Positions 7,939-16,974 are shown, counted from the stretch's first letter. The stretch: DNA of 64,000 bases from Bordetella bronchialis (GCF_001676705.1 NZ_CP016170.1:4712001-4776000); one strand, 5' to 3'. Notes: generated by a model not told the origin, from the sequence alone. Numbers and translations: made by a program.

Positions 7939-8989
7939 GATCGAGCGTCCACACGCCGTGCGGCGAACGGCCCACATTGACCTGCCGCACGACTTCTTTC
8001 TTGTCGATATCGATGAAGGTCAGCTTGCGCGCCCAGCGCGAGGTCACCAGCAGGGTCTTGCCGTCCGCCATCAGGTCCATGCAATCGGGACCGCCCGGCG
8101 CCGGATATTCCGCCACGACCTTCAGGTTCTTGAAGTCGATGCGGCTGATGGTGTTGGCCGCGCGGTTGCTGACGAAAATGTGCTGGCCGTCGCCCTGGAC
8201 GCGGAAGGCGTGGGCGCCGGCATTGGTCTTGATGCGGGTGATCAGCCTGGGCTTGCCCGGGCTGGCCAGGTCGTAGGCTTCGACATAACTGTCGCCCGTG
8301 AGCGCCACCAGCATGACCTTGTCGCCGGGCACGATATAGACGTCCGCGGGGGTCTTGCCCACGGGCAGCGTCCAGCGCACCTGCTGCGTGGCAAGGTCGA
8401 TGGCGATCACTTCGTCGCTATCCTGCAGGGAGACATAGGCGGTGGTGCTCTTGCTGTCGATGCCGATATGGCTGGGCGTCTTGCCGGCCGGGACGCGCTT
8501 CATCAGCTTGAGATCGAAGCCCTCGGCCCGGGGAACGTACTGATAGATATCGATATGGTCGAGTCGGTTCGCCGCCGTAACGAACCATTTCATATCAGGA
8601 GAAAAACGCAGCTGGTAGGGATCGACGATGCCCGTGATGGTGCGCTGGACCTGGCCGGTGCGCGGATCGAACAGCGTCAGCGAGTCGCCCACGGAATTGG
8701 CGACGATCAGGGATTTCTGGTCGGGCGAAAAATACAGGTGATGCGGTTCCTTGCCCGTGGGAATGCGGCGCAATTCCTTGAACGTGGCGGGATCGATCAC
8801 GCTGACGTTGGCGTCCAGCGAATTGAGGACAAAGATCGGGTCGTCGTGGTGGGGTCGGGCGGCTTGCCCCTGGGCCTGGGCGGGCGCGATGAACGCGAGG
8901 CAGGCGGCGAACAGGGCGCCGCGGGCAAAAGACAGACGATTCAAAAGGGATCTCGCAGTATCGGTGAAAAGCGCCCTGAATTTTGACAT
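7922..8989 (-). CDS. Secreted YVTN-type beta-propeller protein
   Basis: 355 residues from the ATG at 8989 (a second ATG at 9001 adds four residues). A signal peptide (residues about 20-40, ending AQAQ) is followed by repeated blades such as PIFVLNSLDANVSVIDP, KEPHHLYFSPDQKSLIVAN and VSNRAANTISRID. Such propellers are extracytoplasmic and usually bind or scaffold rather than catalyse. It is the first gene of a minus-strand operon with a polysaccharide deacetylase and a membrane hydroxylase, and divergent from the methyltransferase gene. A specific function cannot be assigned; a role with the deacetylase at the cell envelope is inferred from context. Confidence 0.85.
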   Translation of the reverse strand: MSKFRALFTDTARSLLNRLSFARGALFAACLAFIAPAQAQGQAARPHHDDPIFVLNSLDANVSVIDPATFKELRRIPTGKEPHHLYFSPDQKSLIVANSVGDSLTLFDPRTGQVQRTITGIVDPYQLRFSPDMKWFVTAANRLDHIDIYQYVPRAEGFDLKLMKRVPAGKTPSHIGIDSKSTTAYVSLQDSDEVIAIDLATQQVRWTLPVGKTPADVYIVPGDKVMLVALTGDSYVEAYDLASPGKPRLITRIKTNAGAHAFRVQGDGQHIFVSNRAANTISRIDFKNLKVVAEYPAPGGPDCMDLMADGKTLLVTSRWARKLTFIDIDKKEVVRQVNVGRSPHGVWTLDHVAMH

Positions 8990-9129
8990 AGGCGCCGCCA
9001 TCGCGGCGCGAAGTTCGCGCCCGTTTTCACCGGCATCCGGGCCACCTCCGGCTACCGTGCGCGCGCGTTGTGCGCTCGCAACAAGCGGGCGACCGTAAAA
9101 TGCCCGCTTCAGGCCACTCCCCCGTCGTC

Positions 9130-10296
9130 ATGCCCTCCTCTTCCTTGCCGCCTCTTGCTCAGCTGTCCTGGACCGAGGCCGGCATCGCGCGCAGCGCCGA
9201 CTGGCGGTCCGAGAATGGCATGCCGCCGCCGCGGCGGGTGATCGTCGCGGACGACAGCCTGACGGCCGATGCCGCCTACCGCCTGGCCTGCGAGGGCACC
9301 GCCCTGCTGTGGCGCGGCGACTTCCAGAACGCCCGCCAGCTGCTGCAAGCCATGGCGCGTCGCATCGACCGCCGGGCCCCGGCCCGCAAGCACGCCGACG
9401 CGGCGCCATTCCCCGAAGCCTTCCACCTGCATCGCCAGGCGCGGGCCCAGCGCGCGCGCACGCTGGGCATGCTGCTGGTGCCCTTCGACGCCGGCCATGT
9501 CATCCCGCTGCGGCGCGCGCCCGACGTGGCGCAAGCCTGCCAGGACGTATACGGCGCGGCCGACGCGCCCTATGTCGCGTCGCTGCGCGAGCTGCTGGGC
9601 CTGATCGGCGCGCGCCAGTGGCGCGAAAAAGGCGTGGAGATCCCGGCGCTGGGCGCACGCATCCATCCGCATTACGGGGTGTATTCCCCGGTACGCGGGG
9701 AATACCTGGACCTGCTGGCGCGGGCGCCGCTGCCGGACACGGCGCTGGCCTACGACATCGGCACCGGCACCGGCGTGATCGCCGCGCTGCTGGCGCGGCG
9801 CGGCGTGCGCCAGATCGTCGCCACCGACCAGGATGCGCGCGCGCTGGCGTGCGCCCAGGAAAACCTGGCGCGGTTGGGATGGTCGGATCGCGTACGGCTG
9901 GAGCGGGCCGACCTGTTTCCCGCCGGGCGCGCGCCGCTGGTGGTGTGCAACCCGCCCTGGGTACCGGCGCGCGCCACCGCCCCGGTCGAATACGCCGTCT
10001 ACGACCCGGATTCGCGCATGCTGCGCGGCTTCCTGCAAGGCTTGCCCGGCCATCTCGCGGAAGGCGGCGAAGGCTGGCTGATCCTGTCCGACCTGGCCGA
10101 GCACCTGGGCCTGCGGACGCGCGAAGCACTGCTGGAATGGATAGCCCAGGCGGGGCTGGAGGTGGCGGGACGGCTGGACACCCGCCCCGTCCACGGCAAG
10201 GCCCGCGACGAGACCGATGCCCTGCATGCCGCGCGGGCGCGCGAAGTGACCTCGCTGTGGCGGCTGCGTGCGGCCGGCGCGGCGGTCCCGCGATAG
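9130..10296 (+). CDS. Class I SAM-dependent methyltransferase, PrmC/HemK-like
   Basis: 388 residues from the ATG at 9130; ATG codons at 9100 and 9070 are in frame but add residues with no domain character. The C-terminal half has a Rossmann methyltransferase fold: AYDIGTGTGVIAALLARRG (motif I), VATDQDA (motif II) and VVCNPPW, the NPPF/Y/W signature of enzymes that methylate planar nitrogen or amide groups. The N-terminal about 200 residues are Arg-rich and not a domain I recognise, though they begin with a TEAGIARSADWRSE stretch. The substrate may be a protein glutamine, a base or a small molecule. It is convergent with the PepSY gene, only nine bases apart. Confidence 0.8.
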   Translation: MPSSSLPPLAQLSWTEAGIARSADWRSENGMPPPRRVIVADDSLTADAAYRLACEGTALLWRGDFQNARQLLQAMARRIDRRAPARKHADAAPFPEAFHLHRQARAQRARTLGMLLVPFDAGHVIPLRRAPDVAQACQDVYGAADAPYVASLRELLGLIGARQWREKGVEIPALGARIHPHYGVYSPVRGEYLDLLARAPLPDTALAYDIGTGTGVIAALLARRGVRQIVATDQDARALACAQENLARLGWSDRVRLERADLFPAGRAPLVVCNPPWVPARATAPVEYAVYDPDSRMLRGFLQGLPGHLAEGGEGWLILSDLAEHLGLRTREALLEWIAQAGLEVAGRLDTRPVHGKARDETDALHAARAREVTSLWRLRAAGAAVPR

Positions 10297-10305
10297 CGCC
10301 CCGCG

Positions 10306-10989
10306 CTACAGCGTCCGCGCCGCCAGCGCCAGCGTGGCCACGATGGACACGCCCAGGATCGCCGCGCCCACGGTGCGGCGGCGGTTCAGGCCGGTCCAGA
10401 GCAGCACGCCCGTAATGGACAGCAGGATCATGCCGCCGGCAATGGTGTCCGCGATCAGGACCCAGGCGGCATTGACGCCGTTTGCCCGGTGCAGGTTTTC
10501 CAGGATGGCGAGCAGGCCCGGCTCCATGCGCCGGACATTGACCTGGCCCGCGCCTACCCAGTATTCCGCCTGCACGGTCAATTTGGGTGAACGGAACGCC
10601 AGCTGCCAGTGCTCCGGCTGCGTCAGCGCCTTGTCGCCCCAGGCGACCGGTTTGGCGGGCTCGCGCTGGATGCGCTCGGCGGGCCGGGGCAGTTTCAGTT
10701 CGGCCTGCAGCCACGCGGCCATGTCCTGCGGCGTCGCGGGCGCCGGTACGGGCACCGGCAATTGAAGCGTGGAGACCTGCGGCGCCCCGGTACCGATCTT
10801 CAGCACCGCGCGATGATTCTGAAAGAAGCCCGTCAGCCCGAACAGCAGGCCCAGCAGGGCGCCCCACAAACCGATCCAGCTGTGGGCCTTGCGCAGCCAT
10901 TTCAGGAATACCCCGCGGCGGTGGGCCGCCGCGCGGGAAGAATCGTGGTCGCGCGAGGCGGCGGTGTCGGACGTCAGGATATGGCTCAT
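10306..10989 (-). CDS. PepSY-associated membrane protein, likely iron-regulated
   Basis: 227 residues. A transmembrane helix near residues 36-56 (WIGLWGALLGLLFGLTGFF), a periplasmic PepSY-like part, and a second pair of helices at the C-terminus (ADTIAGGMILLSITGVLLW and AAILGVSIVATLALAA) match the compact PepSY-TM family found beside siderophore receptors and iron reductases. LHRANG resembles the heme-ligand LH motif of the PepSY-TM group. A Fur-box-like sequence lies 62-80 bases upstream of its start, which supports control by iron. No receptor gene is adjacent. Its likely job is inner-membrane ferri-siderophore reduction or release; this rests on family context only. Confidence 0.82.
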   Translation of the reverse strand: MSHILTSDTAASRDHDSSRAAAHRRGVFLKWLRKAHSWIGLWGALLGLLFGLTGFFQNHRAVLKIGTGAPQVSTLQLPVPVPAPATPQDMAAWLQAELKLPRPAERIQREPAKPVAWGDKALTQPEHWQLAFRSPKLTVQAEYWVGAGQVNVRRMEPGLLAILENLHRANGVNAAWVLIADTIAGGMILLSITGVLLWTGLNRRRTVGAAILGVSIVATLALAARTL

Positions 10990-11050
10990 GGATCTTTATA
11001 GGGGTATTGCCTGCGGGCCGCGGCGATCCCGCTCGCGGCCCAGGCGTTTT

Positions 11051-11069
11051 GAAAATGGTAATGATATTT
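11051..11069. promoter_or_regulatory. Fur-box-like operator
   Basis: GAAAATGGTAATGATATTT matches 13 of 19 positions of the Fur consensus GATAATGATAATCATTATC by eye. It stands out as an A/T-rich island in GC-rich DNA, upstream of the PepSY membrane protein gene transcribed leftward. Confidence 0.55.
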
Positions 11070-11248
11070 GATCTCAGCCGCGTTCGCGCTTCCCGGCGAC
11101 AGCCGATGCGCGATCCGTTGCCGGCGCGAGACGCTCCGGCTCCGGACGCGGCACGGGAAATATCGGGACCAGATTAAGATGGCGTATACGGACCGTCAGC
11201 CGAGATCGCAGCATGACGGCAGCCATTCCACCGTGAGAGGAGCACATC

Positions 11249-12046
11249 GTGACCGACGTATTCGACCCGGCCCCGGCGGCCGCGCTGCTGGCGCAGGCCT
11301 GGCAAGAAGGACGCCAGCTGAGCGAGATTCCCGAGGACATCCGCCCGCGCAACCTGACCGAGGGCTACGCGCTGCAGGATGCCTTCATCAAGACCTACGC
11401 CGACCGGACCGGCGACCGCGGCGCGGGGTGGAAGCTGGGGGTGGGCAGCGCGGCGGCGATGCAGGCCGCCGGCACGGACCGTCCCCTGGTCGGCCGCGTA
11501 CTGGCCGGCCATCGCTATGACGACGGCGCCACCGTGCGCGTCCTGTGCCAGGCGCCCATCACCGTGGAGTTCGAAATCGCCTTCGTGCTGGGACGCGATA
11601 TTTCCCCCGGCGCGGCGCCGGCCGATCCCATGCAGGCGGTGGCCTCGACGCATATCGCCTTCGAACTGGTGCTATCGCGCTTCATCAACCGGCGCGCGGT
11701 GGGCTGGCCCAGCTTCGTGGGCGACAGCGTGGGATTCGAGGCCTCTATCCTGGGCCCGCAGATCGACGCGGCGGCGATCCAGCGCGGCGTGGCTTCCGTG
11801 GCGGTAGAGGCCAACGGGCAGGCCATGGGCGGCGGGCTGAGCGGCGACGACGGCATCGAGCCCGTCCAGATGCTGCGCTATCTGTTCGAACACGCCTGTT
11901 ACCACGGCCTGACGCTGCGCGCGGGCGATGTCGTGACCACGGGCGCCGTCGCGCAGCCCTTCGACATCGCGCCCGGCAAGACGACGCTGGGCGCGCGCTT
12001 CCTGGGCCGCACGTTGACGGCGCAGGTGGTCCCCGCCCAGGACTGA
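11249..12046 (+). CDS. 2-keto-4-pentenoate hydratase / fumarylacetoacetate hydrolase superfamily hydratase
   Basis: 265 residues from a GTG start with a GAGAGG ribosome site eight bases upstream. The GWKLGVGS segment, the metal-binding VEFEIAFVL motif (two acidic residues one apart) and VTTGAVAQPF near the end are characteristic of the MhpD/XylJ hydratases that add water to 2-hydroxypenta-2,4-dienoates in meta-cleavage pathways. No other meta-cleavage gene (dioxygenase, aldolase) is in the window, so the true substrate may be another 2-oxo-enoic acid. It is convergent with the iclR-family gene, 16 bases away. The Bug–crotonase–acyl-CoA synthetase operon begins beyond that regulator. Confidence 0.83.
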   Translation: MTDVFDPAPAAALLAQAWQEGRQLSEIPEDIRPRNLTEGYALQDAFIKTYADRTGDRGAGWKLGVGSAAAMQAAGTDRPLVGRVLAGHRYDDGATVRVLCQAPITVEFEIAFVLGRDISPGAAPADPMQAVASTHIAFELVLSRFINRRAVGWPSFVGDSVGFEASILGPQIDAAAIQRGVASVAVEANGQAMGGGLSGDDGIEPVQMLRYLFEHACYHGLTLRAGDVVTTGAVAQPFDIAPGKTTLGARFLGRTLTAQVVPAQD

Positions 12047-12062
12047 TCCGCGCGCGTGGAAA

Positions 12063-12884
12063 TCAGGGCGCCGGCGGCGCGCCCAGGGCGCCCAGGATAC
12101 GCCGCTTCAAATCCAGCAGATCGCCGGCCAGCGCCGCCGCCACATCCGGCGGCGGTTCGCCGGTGGCGACGCTGATGTTCAGCGCATAGATGGCGCCGTT
12201 GTCCAGGACCAGCGGCGTCGATACCGCCACCACCGCCGGCTGCCAGGCGGCGTGGCAATAGCCCACGGCCCGCACGCTGGCGCGCGCGGCGTCGATTTCC
12301 TGGGCCAATGCCTGGCCATGGCCGGGCCGCCGCCGCATCATGGCGGCGATCCAGGCGGCGCGCGCCGCGTCCGGCAACGCGGCCAGGTAGGCGCGCCCCA
12401 GCGAGGTCAGCTCGATGGGCACGCGCTGGCCCGCGACCACGCTGCGCAGCGAGACCTTGCGGCTATAGCGCACCGATTCCAGGTAGACCATATCGTCGCC
12501 GTCGGCCACGGCGATCCCCACATTGATCCGGCGCGCCTGCGCCAGTTCGCGCATCCATGGCGCGGCCACTTTCAGGACCGGCGACCCGCTGCGCATGGCG
12601 TGGGCCAGGCTGAGTACCGGGGCGCCCAGCCGGTAGGCCCGCAGCGCCGGTTCGTATTGCAGGAAACCGGTGCGCACCAGGGTCTGCGTCAGGCGGCTGA
12701 CCGTGGCGCGGGACAGCCCGGTGCGTTCGGCCAGCTCGCCGTTGCCCAGCACTTCCAGCCCGGGACGGAAGGCGCGCAGCAGCGCGATACCGCGTTCCAG
12801 GGAACGGTTGGCCGGCGCGCCGTCGGGCACGCGGCGGGAAGCGGCGGGGGAAACCGCCGGAGCGATGGGGCGCGAACGCGGCAT
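12063..12884 (-). CDS. IclR-family transcriptional regulator
   Basis: 273 residues from the ATG at 12884, with AGGATA just upstream. An N-terminal winged helix (RSLERGIALLRAF, then NGELAERTGLSRATVSRLTQTL) is followed by the IclR effector domain (VYLESVRYSRKVSLRSVVAGQ, then LGRAYLAALP). IclR regulators bind small aromatic or organic acids. It is divergent from the Bug receptor operon, and a perfect palindrome (12900-12918) sits between its start and that operon, so it most likely controls both itself and the receptor–crotonase–synthetase genes. The first 30 residues are low-complexity Pro/Arg/Ala. Confidence 0.9.
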   Translation of the reverse strand: MPRSRPIAPAVSPAASRRVPDGAPANRSLERGIALLRAFRPGLEVLGNGELAERTGLSRATVSRLTQTLVRTGFLQYEPALRAYRLGAPVLSLAHAMRSGSPVLKVAAPWMRELAQARRINVGIAVADGDDMVYLESVRYSRKVSLRSVVAGQRVPIELTSLGRAYLAALPDAARAAWIAAMMRRRPGHGQALAQEIDAARASVRAVGYCHAAWQPAVVAVSTPLVLDNGAIYALNISVATGEPPPDVAAALAGDLLDLKRRILGALGAPPAP

Positions 12885-12899
12885 GGCGATATCCTGTTC

Positions 12900-12918
12900 A
12901 TTTCCACCAGATGGAAAT
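12900..12918. promoter_or_regulatory. Perfect palindrome, probable IclR-family operator
   Basis: ATTTCCA-CCAGA-TGGAAAT: seven-base arms with a five-base spacer, 15 bases upstream of the regulator's start codon and in the shared promoter region with the divergent Bug operon. The half-site TGGAAAT is also the half-site of the E. coli IclR box, although there the arms are in the opposite order. Operator function is inferred. Confidence 0.55.
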
Positions 12919-13046
12919 ATGTGCGGGCCGGGCGCGACATTGTCACCTAAACTGCCCGCATCGCAAAGACGATCGCGCCCAGCCGCCATCTCCTTCCCCG
13001 CGGCGACTCCCCCGGCTTTTCGCGGGCGCGTGCCTGGAGACACCCC

Positions 13047-14039
13047 ATGGACATTTCCCTGCCTTTCTCGCGGCGCCGTGCCGCCGCGCTTGCCGCCTGC
13101 TGCCTGGCCCTGGCCGGCCTGGCCGCGCCCGCCGCCCGCGCGGCATTTCCGGAACGCCCCATCCGCCTGGTGGTGCCTTTCCCGCCCGGCGGCGGCACCG
13201 ACCTGGTGGCGCGCCAGCTGGCCGAAGGGATGACGCAGAACCTGGGCCAGACGGTGGTCGTGGAAAACCGCGGCGGCGGCAGCACCATCATCGGCACCGA
13301 AGCCGTGGCCAAGGCGCAGCCGGACGGCTATACCCTGCTGCTGGCCACCTTCGCCCACGCCGTCAACCCGGCGCTGCACAAGAAGCTGCCCTACTCCACC
13401 TTCGATGCCTTCGCTCCCGTGGCGCTGATCGGCCGTTCGCCCAATGTGCTGGTGGTATCGCCCAAGGCGCCCTTCAAGACGGTGCAGGAGCTGCTGGCCT
13501 ATGCCCGCGCGCATCCGGGCAAGCTGACCTTCGGCTCCTACGGCAACGGCACCTCGGCCCACCTGGCCGGCGAAATGTTCAAAAGCCTGGCGCGCGTCGA
13601 CATGGTGCACGTGCCGTATCGCGGCTCCGGCCCCGCCCTGACGGACCTCATGGGCGGGCAGATCGACCTGATGTTCTCGACGGTGTCCAGCGTGGCCCAA
13701 CTGGTGAAGAACGGCCAGTTGCGCGCGCTGGCTGTTACCTCGGCGCAGCGTTCCCCCTCGCATCCCGACTGGCCCACCGTGGCGGAGTCCGGCGTGCCTG
13801 GCTATGTGGTGGAAAGCTGGTACGGCGTGTACGCGCCCGCCGGCACGCCGGCCGACGCCATCGCGCGCCTGAACGCGGCCTTGAAGGTCGCCGTGCAAGG
13901 TGCGGGCTTCCGCCGCAACGTGGAGGAAGAAGGCCTGCGTATCGACGTCGGCGACCCGCGGCAGCTGGACACCTTCGTGCGCGGCGAAGCGCAGCGCTGG
14001 GAAAAAATCATCAAGGACGCCGGCATCGCCGAACAATAA
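13047..14039 (+). CDS. Bug-family (TctC) periplasmic solute receptor
   Basis: 330 residues with a signal peptide (residues 1-32, ending ARAAF) and the Bug signature order: FPERPIRLVVPFPPGGGTD, ENRGGGSTIIGTEAVAKAQPDGYTLL and VHVPYRGSGPALTDLMGGQID. Bug proteins are ligand-closing receptors for carboxylates, often feeding TctAB transporters encoded elsewhere. It heads an operon with a crotonase and an acyl-CoA synthetase, so the ligand is likely a carboxylic acid that is activated to a CoA thioester after uptake. The divergent IclR gene and its palindrome suggest ligand-dependent induction. No tctA or tctB gene is present in the window. Confidence 0.92.
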   Translation: MDISLPFSRRRAAALAACCLALAGLAAPAARAAFPERPIRLVVPFPPGGGTDLVARQLAEGMTQNLGQTVVVENRGGGSTIIGTEAVAKAQPDGYTLLLATFAHAVNPALHKKLPYSTFDAFAPVALIGRSPNVLVVSPKAPFKTVQELLAYARAHPGKLTFGSYGNGTSAHLAGEMFKSLARVDMVHVPYRGSGPALTDLMGGQIDLMFSTVSSVAQLVKNGQLRALAVTSAQRSPSHPDWPTVAESGVPGYVVESWYGVYAPAGTPADAIARLNAALKVAVQGAGFRRNVEEEGLRIDVGDPRQLDTFVRGEAQRWEKIIKDAGIAEQ

Positions 14040-14054
14040 ACACCTGGAGCAACC

Positions 14055-14846
14055 ATGCAGAACCCCACCCTACACATGCAGGTCGACGACGGCGTGGCCG
14101 TCATCACGCTGAACCGTCCGGAAGTGCGCAACGCCCTGGACGACGCCATGCGCCAGGAATTCATCGCCATGCTGGACCAGGTGACGCGCGATAGCGCCAT
14201 CCGGGCGCTGGTGCTGACGGGCGCCGGCAAGGCCTTCTGCGCCGGCGGCGATATCCGCGGCATGCGCGAACGCATGGCGGCCCCGGTCGGCCAGATCGCC
14301 TTCAATGGATGGAGCCGCCAGCAGCGCACGCACCACGCCGTGGCCGCGCTGCACAACCTGACCAAGCCCACCGTCGCCGCCGTCAACGGCGCCGCGACGG
14401 GCCTGGGCTGCGACCTGGCCCTGTGCTGCGATTTCGTGATGGCCGCCGACACGGCCACCTTCGCGATGACCTATATCCTGCGCGGCCTGATTCCCGATGG
14501 CGGCGGCATGTATTTCCTGCCGCGCCGGGTGGGCCTGCAGCGCGCCAAGGAACTGATCTACACCGGGCGCACGGTATCGGCCGAGGAAGCCCACGCGCTG
14601 GGCATGGCCGACCGCATGGCGCCGGCCGGCGAACTGCTGCGGCAGGCCACCGACTGGGCCCGGGCGCTGGGCGCCGGCGCCGGCCCCGCGCTGGCGCTGA
14701 GCAAGACCATCCTGAACCAGACCTTCGAACTGACCGCCGAACAGGTCTTCCAGATGGGCAGCCAGGCGCAGGCCATCTGCTACACCACCGAACAGCACCA
14801 GGCCTCCGTGCAGGCCTTCCTGGACAAATCCGCCAAAAAGGGCTGA
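14055..14846 (+). CDS. Enoyl-CoA hydratase/isomerase (crotonase) family protein
   Basis: 263 residues, the usual crotonase length. CoA-binding and oxyanion-hole motifs are clear: GAGKAFCAGGDIRGM and NGAATGLGCDLALCCDF. In classical hydratases catalysis uses two glutamates. Here the first position carries Asp (GLGCDLA) and the second region reads RGLIPDGGGMYFLPRRVG, with an Asp in the IPDGG position used by isomerase-type members such as the PaaG group. It may therefore be an isomerase rather than a hydratase. It lies 15 bases after the Bug receptor and three bases before the acyl-CoA synthetase, so all three are one transcript working on the same acid. Confidence 0.9.
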   Translation: MQNPTLHMQVDDGVAVITLNRPEVRNALDDAMRQEFIAMLDQVTRDSAIRALVLTGAGKAFCAGGDIRGMRERMAAPVGQIAFNGWSRQQRTHHAVAALHNLTKPTVAAVNGAATGLGCDLALCCDFVMAADTATFAMTYILRGLIPDGGGMYFLPRRVGLQRAKELIYTGRTVSAEEAHALGMADRMAPAGELLRQATDWARALGAGAGPALALSKTILNQTFELTAEQVFQMGSQAQAICYTTEQHQASVQAFLDKSAKKG

Positions 14847-14849
14847 ACC

Positions 14850-16961
14850 ATGGACGCCATCGACACCCTGCTCCACCCGCGCAGCATCGCCGTCATCGGC
14901 GCCTCGGCGGACGCCACCAAGACGGCCGGCCGGCCCATCGCCTATCTGCAGAAGCACGGCTACGCGGGCACCATTTATCCGGTCAATCCGCGCGCCGGGC
15001 AGGTGGCGGGGCTGGCCTGCTATCCCGACATCGAGAGCCTGCCGGGCGTTCCCGACGTCGGCCTGGTGCTGGTGGCGCCCGACCGCGCCATCGAGGCCGT
15101 GGGCGCGCTGAGCCGGCGCGGCACGCCGGCCGCCATCGTGCTGGCCAGCGGCTTCAGCGAAACCGGCGAGACCGGGGCGCGCCGCCAGCAGGCGCTGAAG
15201 GAAGCGGCCGGTGGCATGCGCCTGCTGGGCCCCAACACCATCGGCCTGGTCAACCTGACCGACCGCATCATGCTGTGCGCCAGCGGCGCGCTGGAAATGG
15301 AATCCCTGCAAGGCGGCGGCATCGCCGTGGTGTCGCAAAGCGGCGGCATCCTGGGCTCGCTGCTCTCGCGCGCGGCCGCCGCGGGGCTGGGCTTTTCCAA
15401 GCTGGTGTCCACGGGCAATGAAGTGGACCTGGAAGCCGCGGACTTCGTCGAGCACCTGGCCGACGACCCGGCCACGCGCGTGATCGCCCTGTACATGGAA
15501 GGCCTGCGCAACCCGGAGAAATTCCGCCACGCGGCCCTGAAGGCGGCGCGGGCCGGCAAGCCCGTGGTCGTCTACAAGGTGGGCCGTTCGGAGTCGGGCG
15601 CGCGTTCGGCGGCGTCGCATACCGGCGCCCTGGCGGGCGAGGACCGCGTCTACGACGCGCTGTTCCGCCAGGTGGGCGCCATCCGCGCGCAAAGCTTCGC
15701 CGACCTGATCGATATCCCGGCCGCGCTGGCCACCGGACGGCGGCTGCGCGGCAAGCGCATCGCCATCCTGACCTCCACGGGCGGCGCCGGCACCCTGGTG
15801 GCCGACAGCCTGGGCGTGGCCGGCTTCGAGACGCCGCCGCCCGGCCCCCGGACCGCGGCGCGCCTGCGCGACCTGCAAAAGAACGACCAGATCGTGCTGG
15901 ATCGCAACCCGATCGACGTCACCCTGGCCGGCCTGCAGCCGGATCTGCTGCGCAGCACCATCGCCACGCTGCTGGACAGCCCGGATTACGACGCCGTCAT
16001 CACGGTGGTGGGATCCTCCGCCCTGGCCCAGCCTACCCTGGCGGCCGGCGCCATCGCCGCCTCGCTGGACCAGAGCGACAAGCCGGTGCTGGCCTACGTC
16101 AGCCCCTATGCGCCGACGGTACTGGCCAATGTCAACCGCGCCGGCGCGCCGGCCTTTACGGCGCCGGAAAGTTTCGCGCCGGTACTGTCCGCCATGCTGG
16201 TGCGCGGCGCGTCCGCCGACGCGGCCGCGGCCCCGGCCGATGCCGGTACGGCCGGCTCGCCGGCGGGCACGACGCCTGGCGGCGCGTCGGGCGCCCCCGC
16301 CGACCTGCCGTCCGGCTCGCTGAACGAAGCCCAGGCGCGCGCCCTGTTCGCCCGCTACGGCATTCCTTCGGTAAGCGAGCGCACGGTGGCGGACGCGGCC
16401 CAGGGCCGTCGCGAGGCGCAGGCCTTCGACCGCCCCGTGGTCCTGAAAGTGCTGTCCAGCCGCATCACCCACAAGACCGAGGCGGGCGGCGTCGCCGTGG
16501 GCGTGGCGCCGCAGGCCGTCGGCGAGGCCATCGAGGCCATGGCCGCCCGCGTGCGCGAGCGCACCGGCATCGAGCCGGAAGGCTATCTGTTGCAGGAGAT
16601 GGCATCCGGGGTGGAAATGATCGTGGGCGTGCATCGCGATCCGCAGCTGGGACCCACCCTGCTGCTGGGCCTGGGCGGCGTCACCGCCGAACTGTTCCAG
16701 GACACCGCGCTGAGCCTGCTGCCCGTGGACCGCGCCACCGTGCGCGACATGCTGCGTTCGCTCAAATCGTGGCCCCTGCTGGACGGCTATCGCGGCCGCC
16801 CCAAGGCCGACGTCCGGGCCCTGGAGGACGCGGTGTTGAATTTCGCCGCGATGGCGGGGCAACTGGGCGACCGCCTGGTGGAAGCCGAAATCAATCCGCT
16901 GTTCGTCCAGGAGGAAGGCCGCGGCGTGCGCGCGGCCGACGGTGTCGCGATTTTGAAATAA
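14850..16961 (+). CDS. Acyl-CoA synthetase (ADP-forming), fused alpha-beta type
   Basis: 703 residues with the full architecture of fused NDP-forming acyl-CoA synthetases: a CoA-binding Rossmann domain (residues 1-130, HPRSIAVIGASAD), succinyl-CoA-ligase-like domains (about 145-460) with VSQSGGILGS and the phospho-histidine region ASHTGALAGED, an Ala/Gly/Pro linker (about 450-485), and an ATP-grasp domain (about 490-703) with VVLKVLSS, SRITHKTEAGGV and EINPLFV. It makes an acyl-CoA from acid, ATP and CoA with release of ADP. Together with the receptor and crotonase it forms a substrate-uptake and activation route; the acid itself is unknown. Confidence 0.9.
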   Translation: MDAIDTLLHPRSIAVIGASADATKTAGRPIAYLQKHGYAGTIYPVNPRAGQVAGLACYPDIESLPGVPDVGLVLVAPDRAIEAVGALSRRGTPAAIVLASGFSETGETGARRQQALKEAAGGMRLLGPNTIGLVNLTDRIMLCASGALEMESLQGGGIAVVSQSGGILGSLLSRAAAAGLGFSKLVSTGNEVDLEAADFVEHLADDPATRVIALYMEGLRNPEKFRHAALKAARAGKPVVVYKVGRSESGARSAASHTGALAGEDRVYDALFRQVGAIRAQSFADLIDIPAALATGRRLRGKRIAILTSTGGAGTLVADSLGVAGFETPPPGPRTAARLRDLQKNDQIVLDRNPIDVTLAGLQPDLLRSTIATLLDSPDYDAVITVVGSSALAQPTLAAGAIAASLDQSDKPVLAYVSPYAPTVLANVNRAGAPAFTAPESFAPVLSAMLVRGASADAAAAPADAGTAGSPAGTTPGGASGAPADLPSGSLNEAQARALFARYGIPSVSERTVADAAQGRREAQAFDRPVVLKVLSSRITHKTEAGGVAVGVAPQAVGEAIEAMAARVRERTGIEPEGYLLQEMASGVEMIVGVHRDPQLGPTLLLGLGGVTAELFQDTALSLLPVDRATVRDMLRSLKSWPLLDGYRGRPKADVRALEDAVLNFAAMAGQLGDRLVEAEINPLFVQEEGRGVRAADGVAILK

Positions 16962-16974
16962 GGGCGCCGGCCCC

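Noticed and set aside
12885..14036. Extension of the IclR gene to a 657-residue protein
   Set aside because: The extra N-terminal part is the antisense of the Bug receptor gene; the ATG at 12884 with AGGATA gives a normal IclR length.
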